Source: an uncultured Clostridia bacterium
GTDB lineage: Bacteria; Bacillota_I; Bacilli_A; RF39; UBA660
NCBI GenBank assembly: GCA_947304495.1
Contig: CAMZBG010000021.1
Span: 1 to 22,429, forward strand
Direction of reading: 5' to 3'
Length of the DNA stretch: 22,429 nucleotides
In this document: piece by piece, positions 7,146 to 14,208 of the stretch
Layout of the letters: every line of letters begins with the position of its first letter
Numbering within the stretch: the first letter of the stretch is position 1
Program-made: the position numbers and the translations under genes
Notes under the pieces: model-generated
Seen by the model: only the letters and a program-made list of their open reading frames with translations
Database searches by the model: none
What the model was told of the DNA's origin: nothing

Positions 7146-7477
7146 ATTAATTGAATTGATCTACCATTATTATCTTTAATAAAGAAGCTCTCTCTATTTA
7201 AATTGCCATAAAAGATATCTAATTCTGATTCTTGACAACCTAAATCCTTAACTAATTCCATTGCTTCTTGAATGTCATCATAACTATATGCGATATGATT
7301 AAAGCTAACGTCTTCAACTTGAAATAATTCTAACGAATGACTAACATGCGTTAACGTTGCCCACTCATATTCGTCATCACTAAATCTTTTACTAAGTTTA
7401 TAACCCAATTTAATATAAAAAGCTATAGACTTATCTAAATCACGAACAGTAAGTGCTATATGATCTAAATTTAACAT
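7127..7477 (-). CDS. VOC family (glyoxalase/bleomycin resistance-like) protein
   Basis: The 116-aa protein has the paired beta-alpha-beta-beta-beta modules of the vicinal oxygen chelate fold. The first begins LDHIALTVRDLDKSIAFYIKLGYK and ends HSLELFQVE; the second begins FNHIAYSYDDI and ends FFIKDNNGRSIQLI. His6, Glu50, His61 and Gln112 or neighbours are plausible metal ligands. Members include glyoxalase I, dioxygenases and antibiotic-binding proteins; which applies cannot be read here. ATG 7477 has an excellent SD (GGAGGTATTTTTT). It follows the WYL regulator gene by 51 bases, a gap with a possible -10 (TTTATAAT). It ends its operon at the terminator just after its stop codon. Confidence 0.85.
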   Translation of the reverse strand: MLNLDHIALTVRDLDKSIAFYIKLGYKLSKRFSDDEYEWATLTHVSHSLELFQVEDVSFNHIAYSYDDIQEAMELVKDLGCQESELDIFYGNLNRESFFIKDNNGRSIQLIKKQVD

Positions 7478-7528
7478 AAAAAATACCTCCTACATTAATT
7501 ATAAACACTAATATAGGAAGTACTTTTG

Positions 7529-8101
7529 CTACATAATTATCTTTTCAATTCTTTTTAGATTTAAATGTCTTATATCACTAGGATCATCAGAATAATGAAC
7601 TATAACCATAACCATACTTTCATATACATATATCTGAATTGGTAAGATATCTCTAGTCTTATTGATACCCTTGCTATAATATTCAATTGTTATTTTTTGT
7701 TTATTATCAATTGCTTTTTGAATTATTTCAATTTTCTCTTTAATATTGATATCAATATCATCTAGATTATTTACTAATCTACAATAAGTACTAATCTTAT
7801 CTCTAATACTTTCCAATTCTTTTTTGTCATTATCAGATAATTTATTTAATATTGAATCAATCTTATCTATATCATTTTTATTAAATAAAATAGAAGGTAT
7901 TTCTACTTTTGAACATAGTCGATATCCCCCATTTTTACCCATAACATTTTCAATATATATTCCTTCTTTTTCAAGTTCATCTTTGTATTGTCTAACCGTC
8001 CTAGAACTAACTTCCAAAAGTTCAGATAATCTTTTACAACTATATACTTTTCCAGAAGATAATATATCTAACATTTTAATATTCTTAGATATTTTAGACA
8101 T
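7529..8101 (-). CDS. HTH-WYL transcriptional regulator, short form
   Basis: Residues 10-55 form an HTH_11/DeoR-type winged helix (LLEVSSRTVRQYKDELEKEGI, followed by the NGGYRL wing). A linker helix region follows, and residues 130-190 look like a WYL domain: KQKITIEYYSKGI, then ILPIQIYVYESMVMVIVHY and HLNLKRIEKI. WYL domains bind ligands or nucleic acid ends and control accessory and defence genes. Full-length family members are about 300 aa with a C-terminal WCX dimerisation domain, absent here, so this is a short form of 190 aa. ATG 8101 follows GAGGTGTGAAT; a GTG at 8107 lies inside that spacer. It may control the VOC gene or its own operon. Confidence 0.78.
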   Translation of the reverse strand: MSKISKNIKMLDILSSGKVYSCKRLSELLEVSSRTVRQYKDELEKEGIYIENVMGKNGGYRLCSKVEIPSILFNKNDIDKIDSILNKLSDNDKKELESIRDKISTYCRLVNNLDDIDINIKEKIEIIQKAIDNKQKITIEYYSKGINKTRDILPIQIYVYESMVMVIVHYSDDPSDIRHLNLKRIEKIIM

Positions 8102-8116
8102 ATTCACACCTCAGAA

Positions 8117-8518
8117 TTATTTTATTTTTAATAAATCTCCTTTTAAAGGAACTACACCCCAGCCAACAAGTTCATCTTTATATGGATCATATATATCATT
8201 TATTAAATACACATCTTTTTTAAAATAAAAACCAAAAGCTATTTCAGCGAAACTATTTGCACCTATATAGTTTTCTATTCCATTCTTTGTTTCATTTATT
8301 ATTAAAATTATCTTATTATCTGGATTGATTACTCTATCCAAATGAGCACGTGAAGCAATTATTTTATCAATTACTTGCATACATTCAACCGGTAATAAAA
8401 CATTATATCCCATTTTTTCTAATTGATTAGCTCTTTCAACAATCTTATCCTTTATTTTCATACTACCACATAATACTATATTTTTACCTTTTTTATTATT
8501 TTTTTCCTTTGGCACCAT
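8117..8518 (-). CDS. Nucleoside 2-deoxyribosyltransferase-like protein
   Basis: This 133-aa protein has a Rossmann-like layout like the nucleoside 2-deoxyribosyltransferase superfamily. It opens with KNIVLCGSM (13-20), then LEKMGYNVLLP, the strand KIILIIN, and the helix start NYIGANSFAEIAFGF, where Glu92 aligns with the conserved Glu of the family. These enzymes exchange bases between deoxyribosides; many relatives are uncharacterised NTP or sugar-nucleotide binders. The start is ATG 8518, seven bases after TTGGAG; earlier GTG and ATG candidates at 8551-8546 lack an SD. It overlaps the end of the Nudix gene by 23 bases, so the two are coupled, which supports nucleotide metabolism or clean-up. 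Family placement is from motif memory. Confidence 0.6.
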   Translation of the reverse strand: MVPKEKNNKKGKNIVLCGSMKIKDKIVERANQLEKMGYNVLLPVECMQVIDKIIASRAHLDRVINPDNKIILIINETKNGIENYIGANSFAEIAFGFYFKKDVYLINDIYDPYKDELVGWGVVPLKGDLLKIK

Positions 8519-8954
8519 TATCAAACTCCAATATATTGTGATTATCATCACACATCAATCTAAGATTCATACCATCTTTTAAATATTCTATAACCCTAAT
8601 AGAAGAAAATATTTTTGATTCTTTTAATAAATCATCTATATTAATCCACATAGCTTTATTTTCTTCAAATTCAAGTGGCATTCCTTCATACTCATCGACA
8701 ATAAAAATATCAAATTCGAAAATTCTATCAGGATATTCAATCGTATTATGTCCTATATAGTGTTGCTTTTTTATGATCATTCCAGTTTCTTCTTTAAATT
8801 CTCTTATAGAAGTTTGCTCCGGTGTTTCACCCTCTTCGATCTTTCCACCAGGAATGTCGTAATAGCCACTGTGATGCTTTTTGTAATTTATTACCACTAT
8901 TTTTCCATCTTTAATTAAATATGATCTAACTGCATGTCTTACTACCTTATCCAT
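8496..8954 (-). CDS. Nudix hydrolase (152 aa)
   Basis: The Nudix box is complete: G37, E43, R51-E52, E55-E56-T57-G58, preceded by GYYDIPGGKIEEGE. The N-terminal strand HAVRSYLIKDGKIVVI and the C-terminal MWINIDDL segment are as in MutT-like enzymes that hydrolyse nucleoside triphosphates or related pyrophosphates. It is not a close copy of the Nudix protein at 1588-2058: the regions around the box differ, so the two probably arrived separately. ATG 8954 is preceded by AAGGTGATAATT; a GTG at 8963 lies in the SD region. It lies ten bases after the zinc protease gene and overlaps the next gene. Confidence 0.88.
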   Translation of the reverse strand: MDKVVRHAVRSYLIKDGKIVVINYKKHHSGYYDIPGGKIEEGETPEQTSIREFKEETGMIIKKQHYIGHNTIEYPDRIFEFDIFIVDEYEGMPLEFEENKAMWINIDDLLKESKIFSSIRVIEYLKDGMNLRLMCDDNHNILEFDNGAKGKK

Positions 8955-8964
8955 AATTATCACC

Positions 8965-9762
8965 TTACTTAAAAATATCTTCCCAATCTTTAGTAATAAT
9001 ATCTTTAATTTTTAAATTATTGTCTTCTAGATATTCTTTAACTTTTAAATATCCATATACATAACCAGTTCTTGGTGGTAAACCTGTCTTGTTGGTATCT
9101 GCAAACATATAGAAATAATCGTACATCATTTCATTTGAATCCTTTTTTCCAATCATATGTGCTTCAACTTTATCGATATTATCCTTTACCCAATCAACTA
9201 TATCTTTAGAAACAATACAATAAATATAGTCTTCCATACCTGGTACTATTTCTCTTGAATAATTACAGCCGATACCTTCAACCATAAATCTTTCACCAAT
9301 AGAGTTTTCAAATATATCTCTCTTAAATACTTGTCTTCTCACAAAATGAGTATATTCATGAGCCAATAACATACTTAAAATATCCGTATCACCACAAGTA
9401 GCTTCAAGCAACAAAACAGTAACATCTTCTCCATTATACTTAGTTGAATATATAGTTGTTGTATTAAGACCAATAATTATATATATTCTATAATCATCAA
9501 TTTTATATGATGTATCTTTTTCAAATGCATTTATCTTATCTGCAATAATCTTTTCAATATCAAGATTCTTATAAGCATTAATTGTTTTTTTTACTTGATT
9601 TATATAATCAATATTATTAATTTTTTCATTGATTAAATTTCTATTAACTTTCTTTGGCTTAAAATATAATTCATAAATTAAGTCATCTGAAAAATAATCA
9701 ATTAAGCTTTTCTTTAAATTATTCGCATTAAATAAAGATTTACACGTATTTTTAATCATCAT
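8965..9762 (-). CDS. Predicted zinc metalloprotease (gluzincin, DUF2268-like)
   Basis: At 265 aa it has a HEYTH zinc motif (135-139) in LLAHEYTHFVRR and a downstream Glu162 in RFMVEGIGCNYSREIVPG, giving the H-E-x-x-H plus Glu arrangement of gluzincins. The pattern resembles the DUF2268 predicted Zn-dependent proteases. The N-terminal 80 residues are helical and charged. There is no signal peptide, so it is probably cytoplasmic. The start is one of two adjacent ATGs (9762, 9759) with no usable SD; initiation seems to depend on a short ORF at 9752-9787 whose stop overlaps the start region. A Nudix gene follows after ten bases. Confidence 0.75.
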   Translation of the reverse strand: MMIKNTCKSLFNANNLKKSLIDYFSDDLIYELYFKPKKVNRNLINEKINNIDYINQVKKTINAYKNLDIEKIIADKINAFEKDTSYKIDDYRIYIIIGLNTTTIYSTKYNGEDVTVLLLEATCGDTDILSMLLAHEYTHFVRRQVFKRDIFENSIGERFMVEGIGCNYSREIVPGMEDYIYCIVSKDIVDWVKDNIDKVEAHMIGKKDSNEMMYDYFYMFADTNKTGLPPRTGYVYGYLKVKEYLEDNNLKIKDIITKDWEDIFK

Positions 9763-9787
9763 ATATTACTTTTTCTATTGATGTCAT
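9752..9787 (-). CDS. 11-residue leader ORF before the protease gene
   Basis: ATG at 9787 is preceded by AGGAG ten bases upstream and opens an 11-codon ORF (MTSIEKVIYDD) ending in a TAA at 9754-9752. The protease ATGs at 9762 and 9759 lie inside its last codons. The protease has no SD of its own, so reinitiation after this ORF is the simplest way to translate it. The peptide has no run of one amino acid that would suggest attenuation by starvation. It could be chance in AT-rich DNA. Confidence 0.45.
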   Translation of the reverse strand: MTSIEKVIYDD

Positions 9788-9810
9788 AGTCGTCACACTC
9801 CTATATTAAA

Positions 9811-10308
9811 TTATTTAACTTTTTTTAGTGGCCATAGACTAAAATTTACATTACCTTCAATATCAGCCTTGTCAATTAATCCCATTATTCTACTATCAGC
9901 AGATACTTTTCTATTATCACCTAATACTAGATATTTATCTGCTGGAATAGTATCACAATTACAAATATCTTTCAAACTAAAATCATCTGTTTCAAAATCA
10001 TAATCATTTTCTATTTCATGACCATTGATATATAAAACATTATTACGATATTCAACCATTTCCCCTGGAAGTCCAATAACTCTTTTGATAACTTCTTTTT
10101 TTGACATTTTGATTACCACAATATCATATCTTTCAATATCATGCGTTTTATAATTTATTTTATTTAAAAGTAATAATTGCCTATCTTCTAAAGTAGGGAT
10201 CATTGAATTGCCAGATACAATTACCGGTGTAACCAAATACATTCTTATCAAAACTACCACAATAACAATTATAATATATGGTATTAATTCTTTAGTTATT
10301 CTATTCAT
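9811..10308 (-). CDS. lepB: Signal peptidase I
   Basis: The protein (165 aa) is a typical small Gram-positive type I signal peptidase. One N-terminal membrane anchor (residues 8-26) is followed by the catalytic SGNSM box with nucleophile Ser35, the general base Lys75 in IKRVIGLPGE, and the C-terminal boxes LGDNR and SADSR. It cleaves signal peptides of exported proteins on the outer face of the membrane. ATG 10308 has a strong SD (GGAGG). It directly follows rplS, a common arrangement in Bacillota, although a terminator sits between the two and its T-run ends next to the lepB SD; no separate promoter is visible. Confidence 0.95.
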   Translation of the reverse strand: MNRITKELIPYIIIVIVVVLIRMYLVTPVIVSGNSMIPTLEDRQLLLLNKINYKTHDIERYDIVVIKMSKKEVIKRVIGLPGEMVEYRNNVLYINGHEIENDYDFETDDFSLKDICNCDTIPADKYLVLGDNRKVSADSRIMGLIDKADIEGNVNFSLWPLKKVK

Positions 10309-10317
10309 TTTTCCTCC

Positions 10318-10353
10318 AAAAATAAAGATAATAAACTATTACAGTTTATTATC
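10318..10353 (-). terminator. Terminator between rplS and lepB
   Basis: An eleven-base-pair perfect stem (10327-10337 with 10343-10353, loop 10338-10342) contains the rplS stop codon, and the minus strand continues TTTATTTTT. The lepB SD follows at once, so lepB would be read only by polymerases that pass it. Confidence 0.7.
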
Positions 10354-10705
10354 GTCTTTCTTTAATCTTATATTGACCTGTCATAGTTCTTAAGAAATAT
10401 AGTTTAGCTCTTCTAACTTTACCCTTTTTAACTACTTGGATATAGGCAATGTTTGGGCTATTTACTGGAAATGTTCTTTCAACACCAATTCCAGAAGAAA
10501 TCTTTCTAACAGTGAAAGTTTCACTTACGCCACTACCTTTTCTAGAAATGACAGTACCTTCAAAGTTCTGAATTCTTTCCTTAGATTTTCCACCCTTAAC
10601 TTCGATAATCTTGCAACCAACGTTAACTGTGTCTCCAACTCTAAATTCAGGAACATTTGGATTGATTTGCTTTTCAGTAATCTTTTCGATTAAACTCTTA
10701 GCCAT
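10349..10705 (-). CDS. rplS: 50S ribosomal protein L19
   Basis: The 118-aa sequence has the L19 hallmarks: [54 protein letters not shown] and the C-terminal [12 protein letters not shown]19 lies at the interface of the ribosomal subunits. Length is normal (family about 115). ATG 10705 follows AAAGGAG at a fairly long spacing of about eleven bases. The usual upstream neighbours rpsP, rimM and trmD are not here; an unrelated membrane-protein gene ends 129 bases upstream behind its own terminator. Confidence 0.97.
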   Translation of the reverse strand: MAKSLIEKITEKQINPNVPEFRVGDTVNVGCKIIEVKGGKSKERIQNFEGTVISRKGSGVSETFTVRKISSGIGVERTFPVNSPNIAYIQVVKKGKVRRAKLYFLRTMTGQYKIKERR

Positions 10706-10727
10706 TCGTATTCACGCTCCTTTTTTT

Positions 10728-10766
10728 AACCACAATCATATAAAAAAGAATACAGCGGATTGCTTC
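10728..10766 (-). ncRNA. Possible rplS (L19) mRNA leader structure
   Basis: On the minus strand the leader can fold as a hairpin: CAATC at 10762-10758 pairs with GATTG at 10737-10733, with an inner GTAT/ATAT helix and a CGCT bulge, and the following GTGGTT could pair back to the CCGC. Bacillota rplS genes often carry a short autoregulatory L19 leader and the CAATCCGCTG...GTGGTT pattern resembles what I remember of it. This is from memory and needs a covariance-model search. Confidence 0.35.
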
Positions 10767-10789
10767 ATTTATAAATAATAGCACATAAT

Positions 10790-10822
10790 CAATAAAAATA
10801 CAAGTGTTTTTTTACTTGTATT
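10790..10822 (-). terminator. Terminator after the thioredoxin-fold membrane protein gene
   Basis: A nine-base-pair stem (10797-10805 with 10814-10822) with an eight-base loop is followed on the minus strand by a T-rich tract. It lies 13 bases after the stop codon. Confidence 0.7.
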
Positions 10823-10834
10823 AATATATGTTAA

Positions 10835-11353
10835 CTATTTTAATTTATTAGTTATTTCTTCACCCTCATAATATTCAGTAATTACATCATCTTTAATTTT
10901 AATTAAAGTTGGAGCTACAACTTTTAATTCAGATAATGTTTTAGCTTTCTTATTACTTTCGGTACCAACATAATTAGCATTTAATGCTGTAGCAGTATTT
11001 ACTTTATAATATTTTACTCCAGATAAAGTACTGCTAACATAATCTGTTATTGTCGTTTTTTCTTCATTAAAATCATATAGATATACATAATATTCATCTT
11101 GTGCTTGATCAAATATTGCACTTGCCAATATTAAGTTTTCTACCTTTTCAGTTTCTTCCTCATCCTTCTTATTAAACCAATCTAATTCTTTAGTGATAAA
11201 CAATGCTGTTGACAAATAAATAGTACAAAGTATAATCACTAAAACACAAGTTATTGTTAAATATTTTCTTATTGGTTCACCGACATTTATTTCTTCTCTT
11301 GCTAAACTCTTCCCATCTTTTTTAGCTTGTTTTCTTCTTAATTCTCTTCCCAT
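10835..11353 (-). CDS. Membrane-anchored thioredoxin-fold protein without cysteines in the fold
   Basis: The 172-aa protein has a basic cytoplasmic N terminus, one membrane helix (about 31-54) and an extracellular domain. From residue 75 it follows the thioredoxin pattern: a helix, the strand YYVYLYDF, a second helix, the strand VKYYKVNT, then VVAPTLIKIKDDVITEYYEG, where Pro148 fits the conserved cis-proline. The position after the first strand, where CxxC is expected, reads NEEKT, and the only cysteines are in the membrane helix. It cannot be a disulphide oxidoreductase and may be a binding module. ATG 11353 has a strong SD (GAGGAGG). Confidence 0.6.
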   Translation of the reverse strand: MGRELRRKQAKKDGKSLAREEINVGEPIRKYLTITCVLVIILCTIYLSTALFITKELDWFNKKDEEETEKVENLILASAIFDQAQDEYYVYLYDFNEEKTTITDYVSSTLSGVKYYKVNTATALNANYVGTESNKKAKTLSELKVVAPTLIKIKDDVITEYYEGEEITNKLK

Positions 11354-11371
11354 AGTTGTTCCTCCTCAATC

Positions 11372-11401
11372 ATTATAGCAAAAATAAGTCCATTTTGTAA
11401 A
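11372..11401 (-). promoter_or_regulatory. Promoter of the thioredoxin-fold protein gene
   Basis: On the minus strand TTTACA (11401-11396) and TATAAT (11377-11372) are separated by 18 bases, with the SD and ATG about 20 bases downstream. Confidence 0.65.
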
Positions 11402-11407
11402 GAGGCG

Positions 11408-11435
11408 AAAAATAAAAAGAAGCTATATTATAGCC
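11408..11435 (-). terminator. Terminator overlapping the end of the 127-aa gene
   Basis: A short six-base-pair hairpin (11421-11426 with 11430-11435), including the TAA stop, is followed on the minus strand by TCTTTTTATTTTT. Confidence 0.55.
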
Positions 11436-11811
11436 ACTTAGCTACTGTTACTTCTCTTACTTCTTTTTTCTCATAATCATTGGTAAACTCCAATAATTTT
11501 CTAATAACCTCTTTAATTGTATCTTTACTATCAAATGATAATTCCGTAGCTTTAATTATTTCTCTTAACTTTCTTTTATATTTATTGTCACGTACATATA
11601 AATATAAACTTTTATCTAATGCTCGAACTAACAACATTTGACTCTCATCATTACAGTTTGCAGAAAACACAAGTTCACGATACCAGTCGATGAGACTTTT
11701 TGATAACATATCACCATATGGATATTCATAATGAATAATCATATCATAGTGTGGACAATTATCTAAAACTTTTTTAACATGATCAATATCGATTGTCTGT
11801 GTCTGTATCAT
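11428..11811 (-). CDS. Hypothetical protein (127 aa)
   Basis: I do not recognise this family. The protein is cytoplasmic and largely helical, with IDIDHVKKVLDNCPHYDMIIHYEYPYGDM at the start, then a helical stretch containing WYRELVF, a basic Arg/Lys-rich region (residues 71-86) and a KEVIRKLLEF helix near the C terminus. It has no signal peptide or known motif. ATG 11811 is preceded by AGGAG at nine bases. It has its own promoter (11838-11866), whose -35 lies in the last codons of yqfD, and its own terminator, so it is a single-gene unit downstream of the sporulation-like operon. Confidence 0.75.
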   Translation of the reverse strand: MIQTQTIDIDHVKKVLDNCPHYDMIIHYEYPYGDMLSKSLIDWYRELVFSANCNDESQMLLVRALDKSLYLYVRDNKYKRKLREIIKATELSFDSKDTIKEVIRKLLEFTNDYEKKEVREVTVAKWL

Positions 11812-11837
11812 AGTAACTATCTCCTATCTTCACCATC

Positions 11838-11866
11838 ATTATATCTTATTTTTTCTTAATTTTCAA
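11838..11866 (-). promoter_or_regulatory. Near-consensus promoter of the 127-aa gene
   Basis: TTGAAA (11866-11861) and TATAAT (11843-11838) on the minus strand are 17 bases apart, the ideal sigma-A spacing. The -35 overlaps the yqfD stop region. Confidence 0.75.
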
Positions 11867-13028
11867 CTTTTTCAATATTTAGTTCTTTCTTAACCTCAAT
11901 AATTTCAGTAATATCCTCAATTACTGATATAAAAAGTGACAGTTTAACCTTATTATTTGTAACCTCTTTTTCTAATATAATCACATCCTTTATTTCGTTA
12001 ATATTATTATTCTTTTCATATAATTTTTTCCTTGCCTCTGAAGTAGCTTTAATTATTGCTGTCTCTATCGTGTATATTTCCTCTTTGATCTTTACCTCAT
12101 ATAATTCACTTATAACAATTGATATTGGCATAAGCGTATTTTCTACGATTACTTTGTACTTACTTCTAAATTGTTTATATTTCTTATATGGTATTAATGG
12201 AATTTGATAATTTAATACCTTGAGTGCCAATACCTTTTTATGTTTTCCAGTTACCATTTCTTCTTGATAATATAGTGGATACTCAACATTAACTTTATAC
12301 CATACTTCGCCATAGACACTTCCTTTGGCACTAGTATATATTACACTTCCGTCTGGTTTACTCATAACTCCACTTATAATAACTTCTCCCTTTTTAACAT
12401 ACTGGTTTACCTGTTTTACTTTTTCACCTGACATTGCCTTAATACTTGTGATTATAGCATCTTTTTTGGTAATAATTGATTGAAATTCATATCCCTCTTT
12501 TTTTTGTTCTTGTTTTCTTGGAACTAATCTAACTATATATTTAGTGCCGATGTTTTCTATTTCTATCCATTCTAACTTTTCTTTGTTATCATTTAAAATT
12601 TTATCTTTTACTTTGTCTATATAATTATTAGACTTTTTAAAGTGATACTTGGTTATATTATATTTCGTTAATTCATTACTAACTAACTTAATAATCTTTT
12701 CATCGTTATATATGATATCAATCGAAAAAATAATATTTGATAATATATATAAAAAAACTATGGCTAATATAAGACTTGATATAATAATTATATTATTTTT
12801 TAACATATCAAATAGTCTTAATTTGCCATACTTTTTAATAATATTTATTTTATATGTTTTAGAATATTTTGATAATAGATTATAATCTTTATAATAGATA
12901 ACTATTTCTAAATTTTGATGATTAATTATATGCATATTTAAGATATCTATCTTATTACTTATAAGCCATTTGATATAATTGTTGACATTTTTGCCTTCAA
13001 TTTTTACTTTTATATAATTGTTATTCAT
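11856..13028 (-). CDS. yqfD: Sporulation protein YqfD family
   Basis: At 390 aa the length is typical for YqfD. The cytoplasmic N terminus carries the KVKIEGKNVNNYIKWL start and ends in one membrane helix (about residues 77-97). The external part has WIEIENIGTKYIVRLVPR, then IITKKDAIITSIKAMSGEKVKQVNQYVKKGEVIISGVM, a family signature, and the segment GSVYGEVWYKV. YqfD is made under sigma-E in the mother cell of endospore formers, is needed for spore formation, and resembles the stage IV membrane proteins; its biochemical role is unsettled. ATG 13028 has an AGGTG SD. The gene follows yqfC by 32 bases, the standard order. Confidence 0.9.
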   Translation of the reverse strand: MNNNYIKVKIEGKNVNNYIKWLISNKIDILNMHIINHQNLEIVIYYKDYNLLSKYSKTYKINIIKKYGKLRLFDMLKNNIIIISSLILAIVFLYILSNIIFSIDIIYNDEKIIKLVSNELTKYNITKYHFKKSNNYIDKVKDKILNDNKEKLEWIEIENIGTKYIVRLVPRKQEQKKEGYEFQSIITKKDAIITSIKAMSGEKVKQVNQYVKKGEVIISGVMSKPDGSVIYTSAKGSVYGEVWYKVNVEYPLYYQEEMVTGKHKKVLALKVLNYQIPLIPYKKYKQFRSKYKVIVENTLMPISIVISELYEVKIKEEIYTIETAIIKATSEARKKLYEKNNNINEIKDVIILEKEVTNNKVKLSLFISVIEDITEIIEVKKELNIEKVEN

Positions 13029-13060
13029 AATACACCTATAAATACATATGTTATTATTCT

Positions 13061-13300
13061 TTAATTTATACGTACTAGTGTAATCATACCTGTAATTAAA
13101 ACCTCATCATTTACCATCTTAACAATAATTAAACCACTACCCTCGATAGTTATTAACTTATCTTTATGTCTAACTGATATCTTATTTAAAGTAAAATCAA
13201 TAATTTCATCATAATTAATAATATTAATATCATTTTCATTAATAATTACTTTATATTCTCTATCATCCAAGTAATTATTAAATCTATCAATTATTTTCAT
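13061..13300 (-). CDS. yqfC: YabP/YqfC family sporulation protein
   Basis: The 79-aa sequence has the YabP/YqfC pattern: YLDDREYKVIINENDINIINYDEIIDFTLNKISVRHKDKLITIEGSGLIIVKM and a final strand with GMITLVRI. It is a small beta-rich protein with no membrane segment, found next to yqfD in endospore formers and made in the mother cell. Length matches the family (about 80-95). The ATG at 13300 has no SD and lies six bases after the stop of the HTH gene, so translation is probably coupled to it. Confidence 0.85.
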   Translation of the reverse strand: MKIIDRFNNYLDDREYKVIINENDINIINYDEIIDFTLNKISVRHKDKLITIEGSGLIIVKMVNDEVLITGMITLVRIN

Positions 13301-13306
13301 ATTTAA

Positions 13307-13555
13307 TTATATGTTATTATCATCAAATAATGCTTTAATATCGATATCTAATGATTTAGCTAAATTATCAATTGTCTGAAGTGAAAAACTTTTAATGCAT
13401 CTTGGTCCCTCTAGTCTTCTGATATATGCATATGAATATCCACTTTTCTTTGCTAATTCATATGCAGTCATTTTTTTCTTACGCCGATAGTACTTTATAT
13501 TCTTTGCTACTTTTAGATATATATCATCTTTTTGAATATTAGGCAGCGATATCAT
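13307..13555 (-). CDS. XRE-family helix-turn-helix protein (82 aa)
   Basis: A single Cro/CI-type HTH covers residues 15-75: VAKNIKYYRRKKKMTAYELAKKSGYSYAYIRRLEGP, then FSLQTIDNLAKSLDIDIKALF. It has no ligand or dimerisation domain, like many small Bacillota regulators. Its ATG at 13555 lies within the end of the sigma-factor gene (17-base overlap); the GAGG in front is only one base away, so independent initiation would be poor and coupling is likely. An in-frame TGA just upstream excludes a longer form. Placement between a sigma factor and yqfC is not the usual order and suggests it regulates this locus or a sporulation-linked set. Confidence 0.82.
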   Translation of the reverse strand: MISLPNIQKDDIYLKVAKNIKYYRRKKKMTAYELAKKSGYSYAYIRRLEGPRCIKSFSLQTIDNLAKSLDIDIKALFDDNNI

Positions 13556-14195
13556 TCCTCAATCTTTCTAAAATTTTCTTTTCTCTTCTTGATACTTCTA
13601 CCTGATACATACCTAAATTATCACCAACTTCTTTTTGTGACATATCACCATAATATCTAGCTATAATTATTTTTCTATCATCAGTATCTAAATTATCCAA
13701 TCCATAAGTTAAATCATAGTTTTCTATATGTTTATCAGATACGCCAAGTCTTTCATATAATTCTAACTCCTTACCATCTTCACTAACAATTCGATCTAAA
13801 CTATCAACACTCATATTTGACATTATTGTTTCTTCAATCAAAGCTTCATCCATTTCCAAGAATAATGATAATTCATAAGTTGATGGTTCTTTCATAAGTC
13901 TTTGTGCTAATACTTCTTTAGCATTTAAAATCTTACTATACAATAACTTACTATTACGATTAACTTTAATCATCCTAAACTCGTTAATATATCTAATTAC
14001 TTCACCTAATATATATGGATAAGCGTATGAAGTAAACTTTGTATTATATCCAGAATTATAATTATTATAAGCTTTAATCATTCCCATTACTGCAACTTGA
14101 TATAAATCATCTAATTCAAAATAATGTTGATACCTCCCAATTATTTTATAAATTAACTTCTCATTTTCTAATATTAAATCCGTAATATTTGGCAT
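13539..14195 (-). CDS. Sigma-70 family factor, SigF/SigG/SigB-like
   Basis: The 218-aa protein has the reduced layout of sporulation and stress sigma factors, with no region 1. Region 2 is at about 10-75 (LDDLYQVAVMGMIKAYNNYN, FTSYAYPYILGEVIRYI), region 3 at 85-135 and region 4 at 160-213 with the -35-binding helix SQKEVGDNLGMYQVEVSRREKKILERLR, whose tail closely matches the SigF/SigG type. Such factors direct RNA polymerase in the forespore or in the general stress response and are held by an anti-sigma kinase. None is encoded here. ATG 14195 fits the GAGGGG SD (nine bases); the ATG at 14204 is only two bases from it. It follows the STAS gene closely. Confidence 0.88.
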   Translation of the reverse strand: MPNITDLILENEKLIYKIIGRYQHYFELDDLYQVAVMGMIKAYNNYNSGYNTKFTSYAYPYILGEVIRYINEFRMIKVNRNSKLLYSKILNAKEVLAQRLMKEPSTYELSLFLEMDEALIEETIMSNMSVDSLDRIVSEDGKELELYERLGVSDKHIENYDLTYGLDNLDTDDRKIIIARYYGDMSQKEVGDNLGMYQVEVSRREKKILERLRNDIAA

Positions 14196-14208
14196 ATTAT
14201 GCATCCCC

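Noticed and set aside
7824..8228. Plus-strand frame of 134 codons across the WYL gene
   Set aside because: No SD, low-complexity Ser/Ile-rich translation, and it spans the boundary of two supported minus-strand genes.
1588..8954. The two Nudix genes as a recent duplication
   Set aside because: Apart from the Nudix box their sequences differ throughout, so they are separate families.
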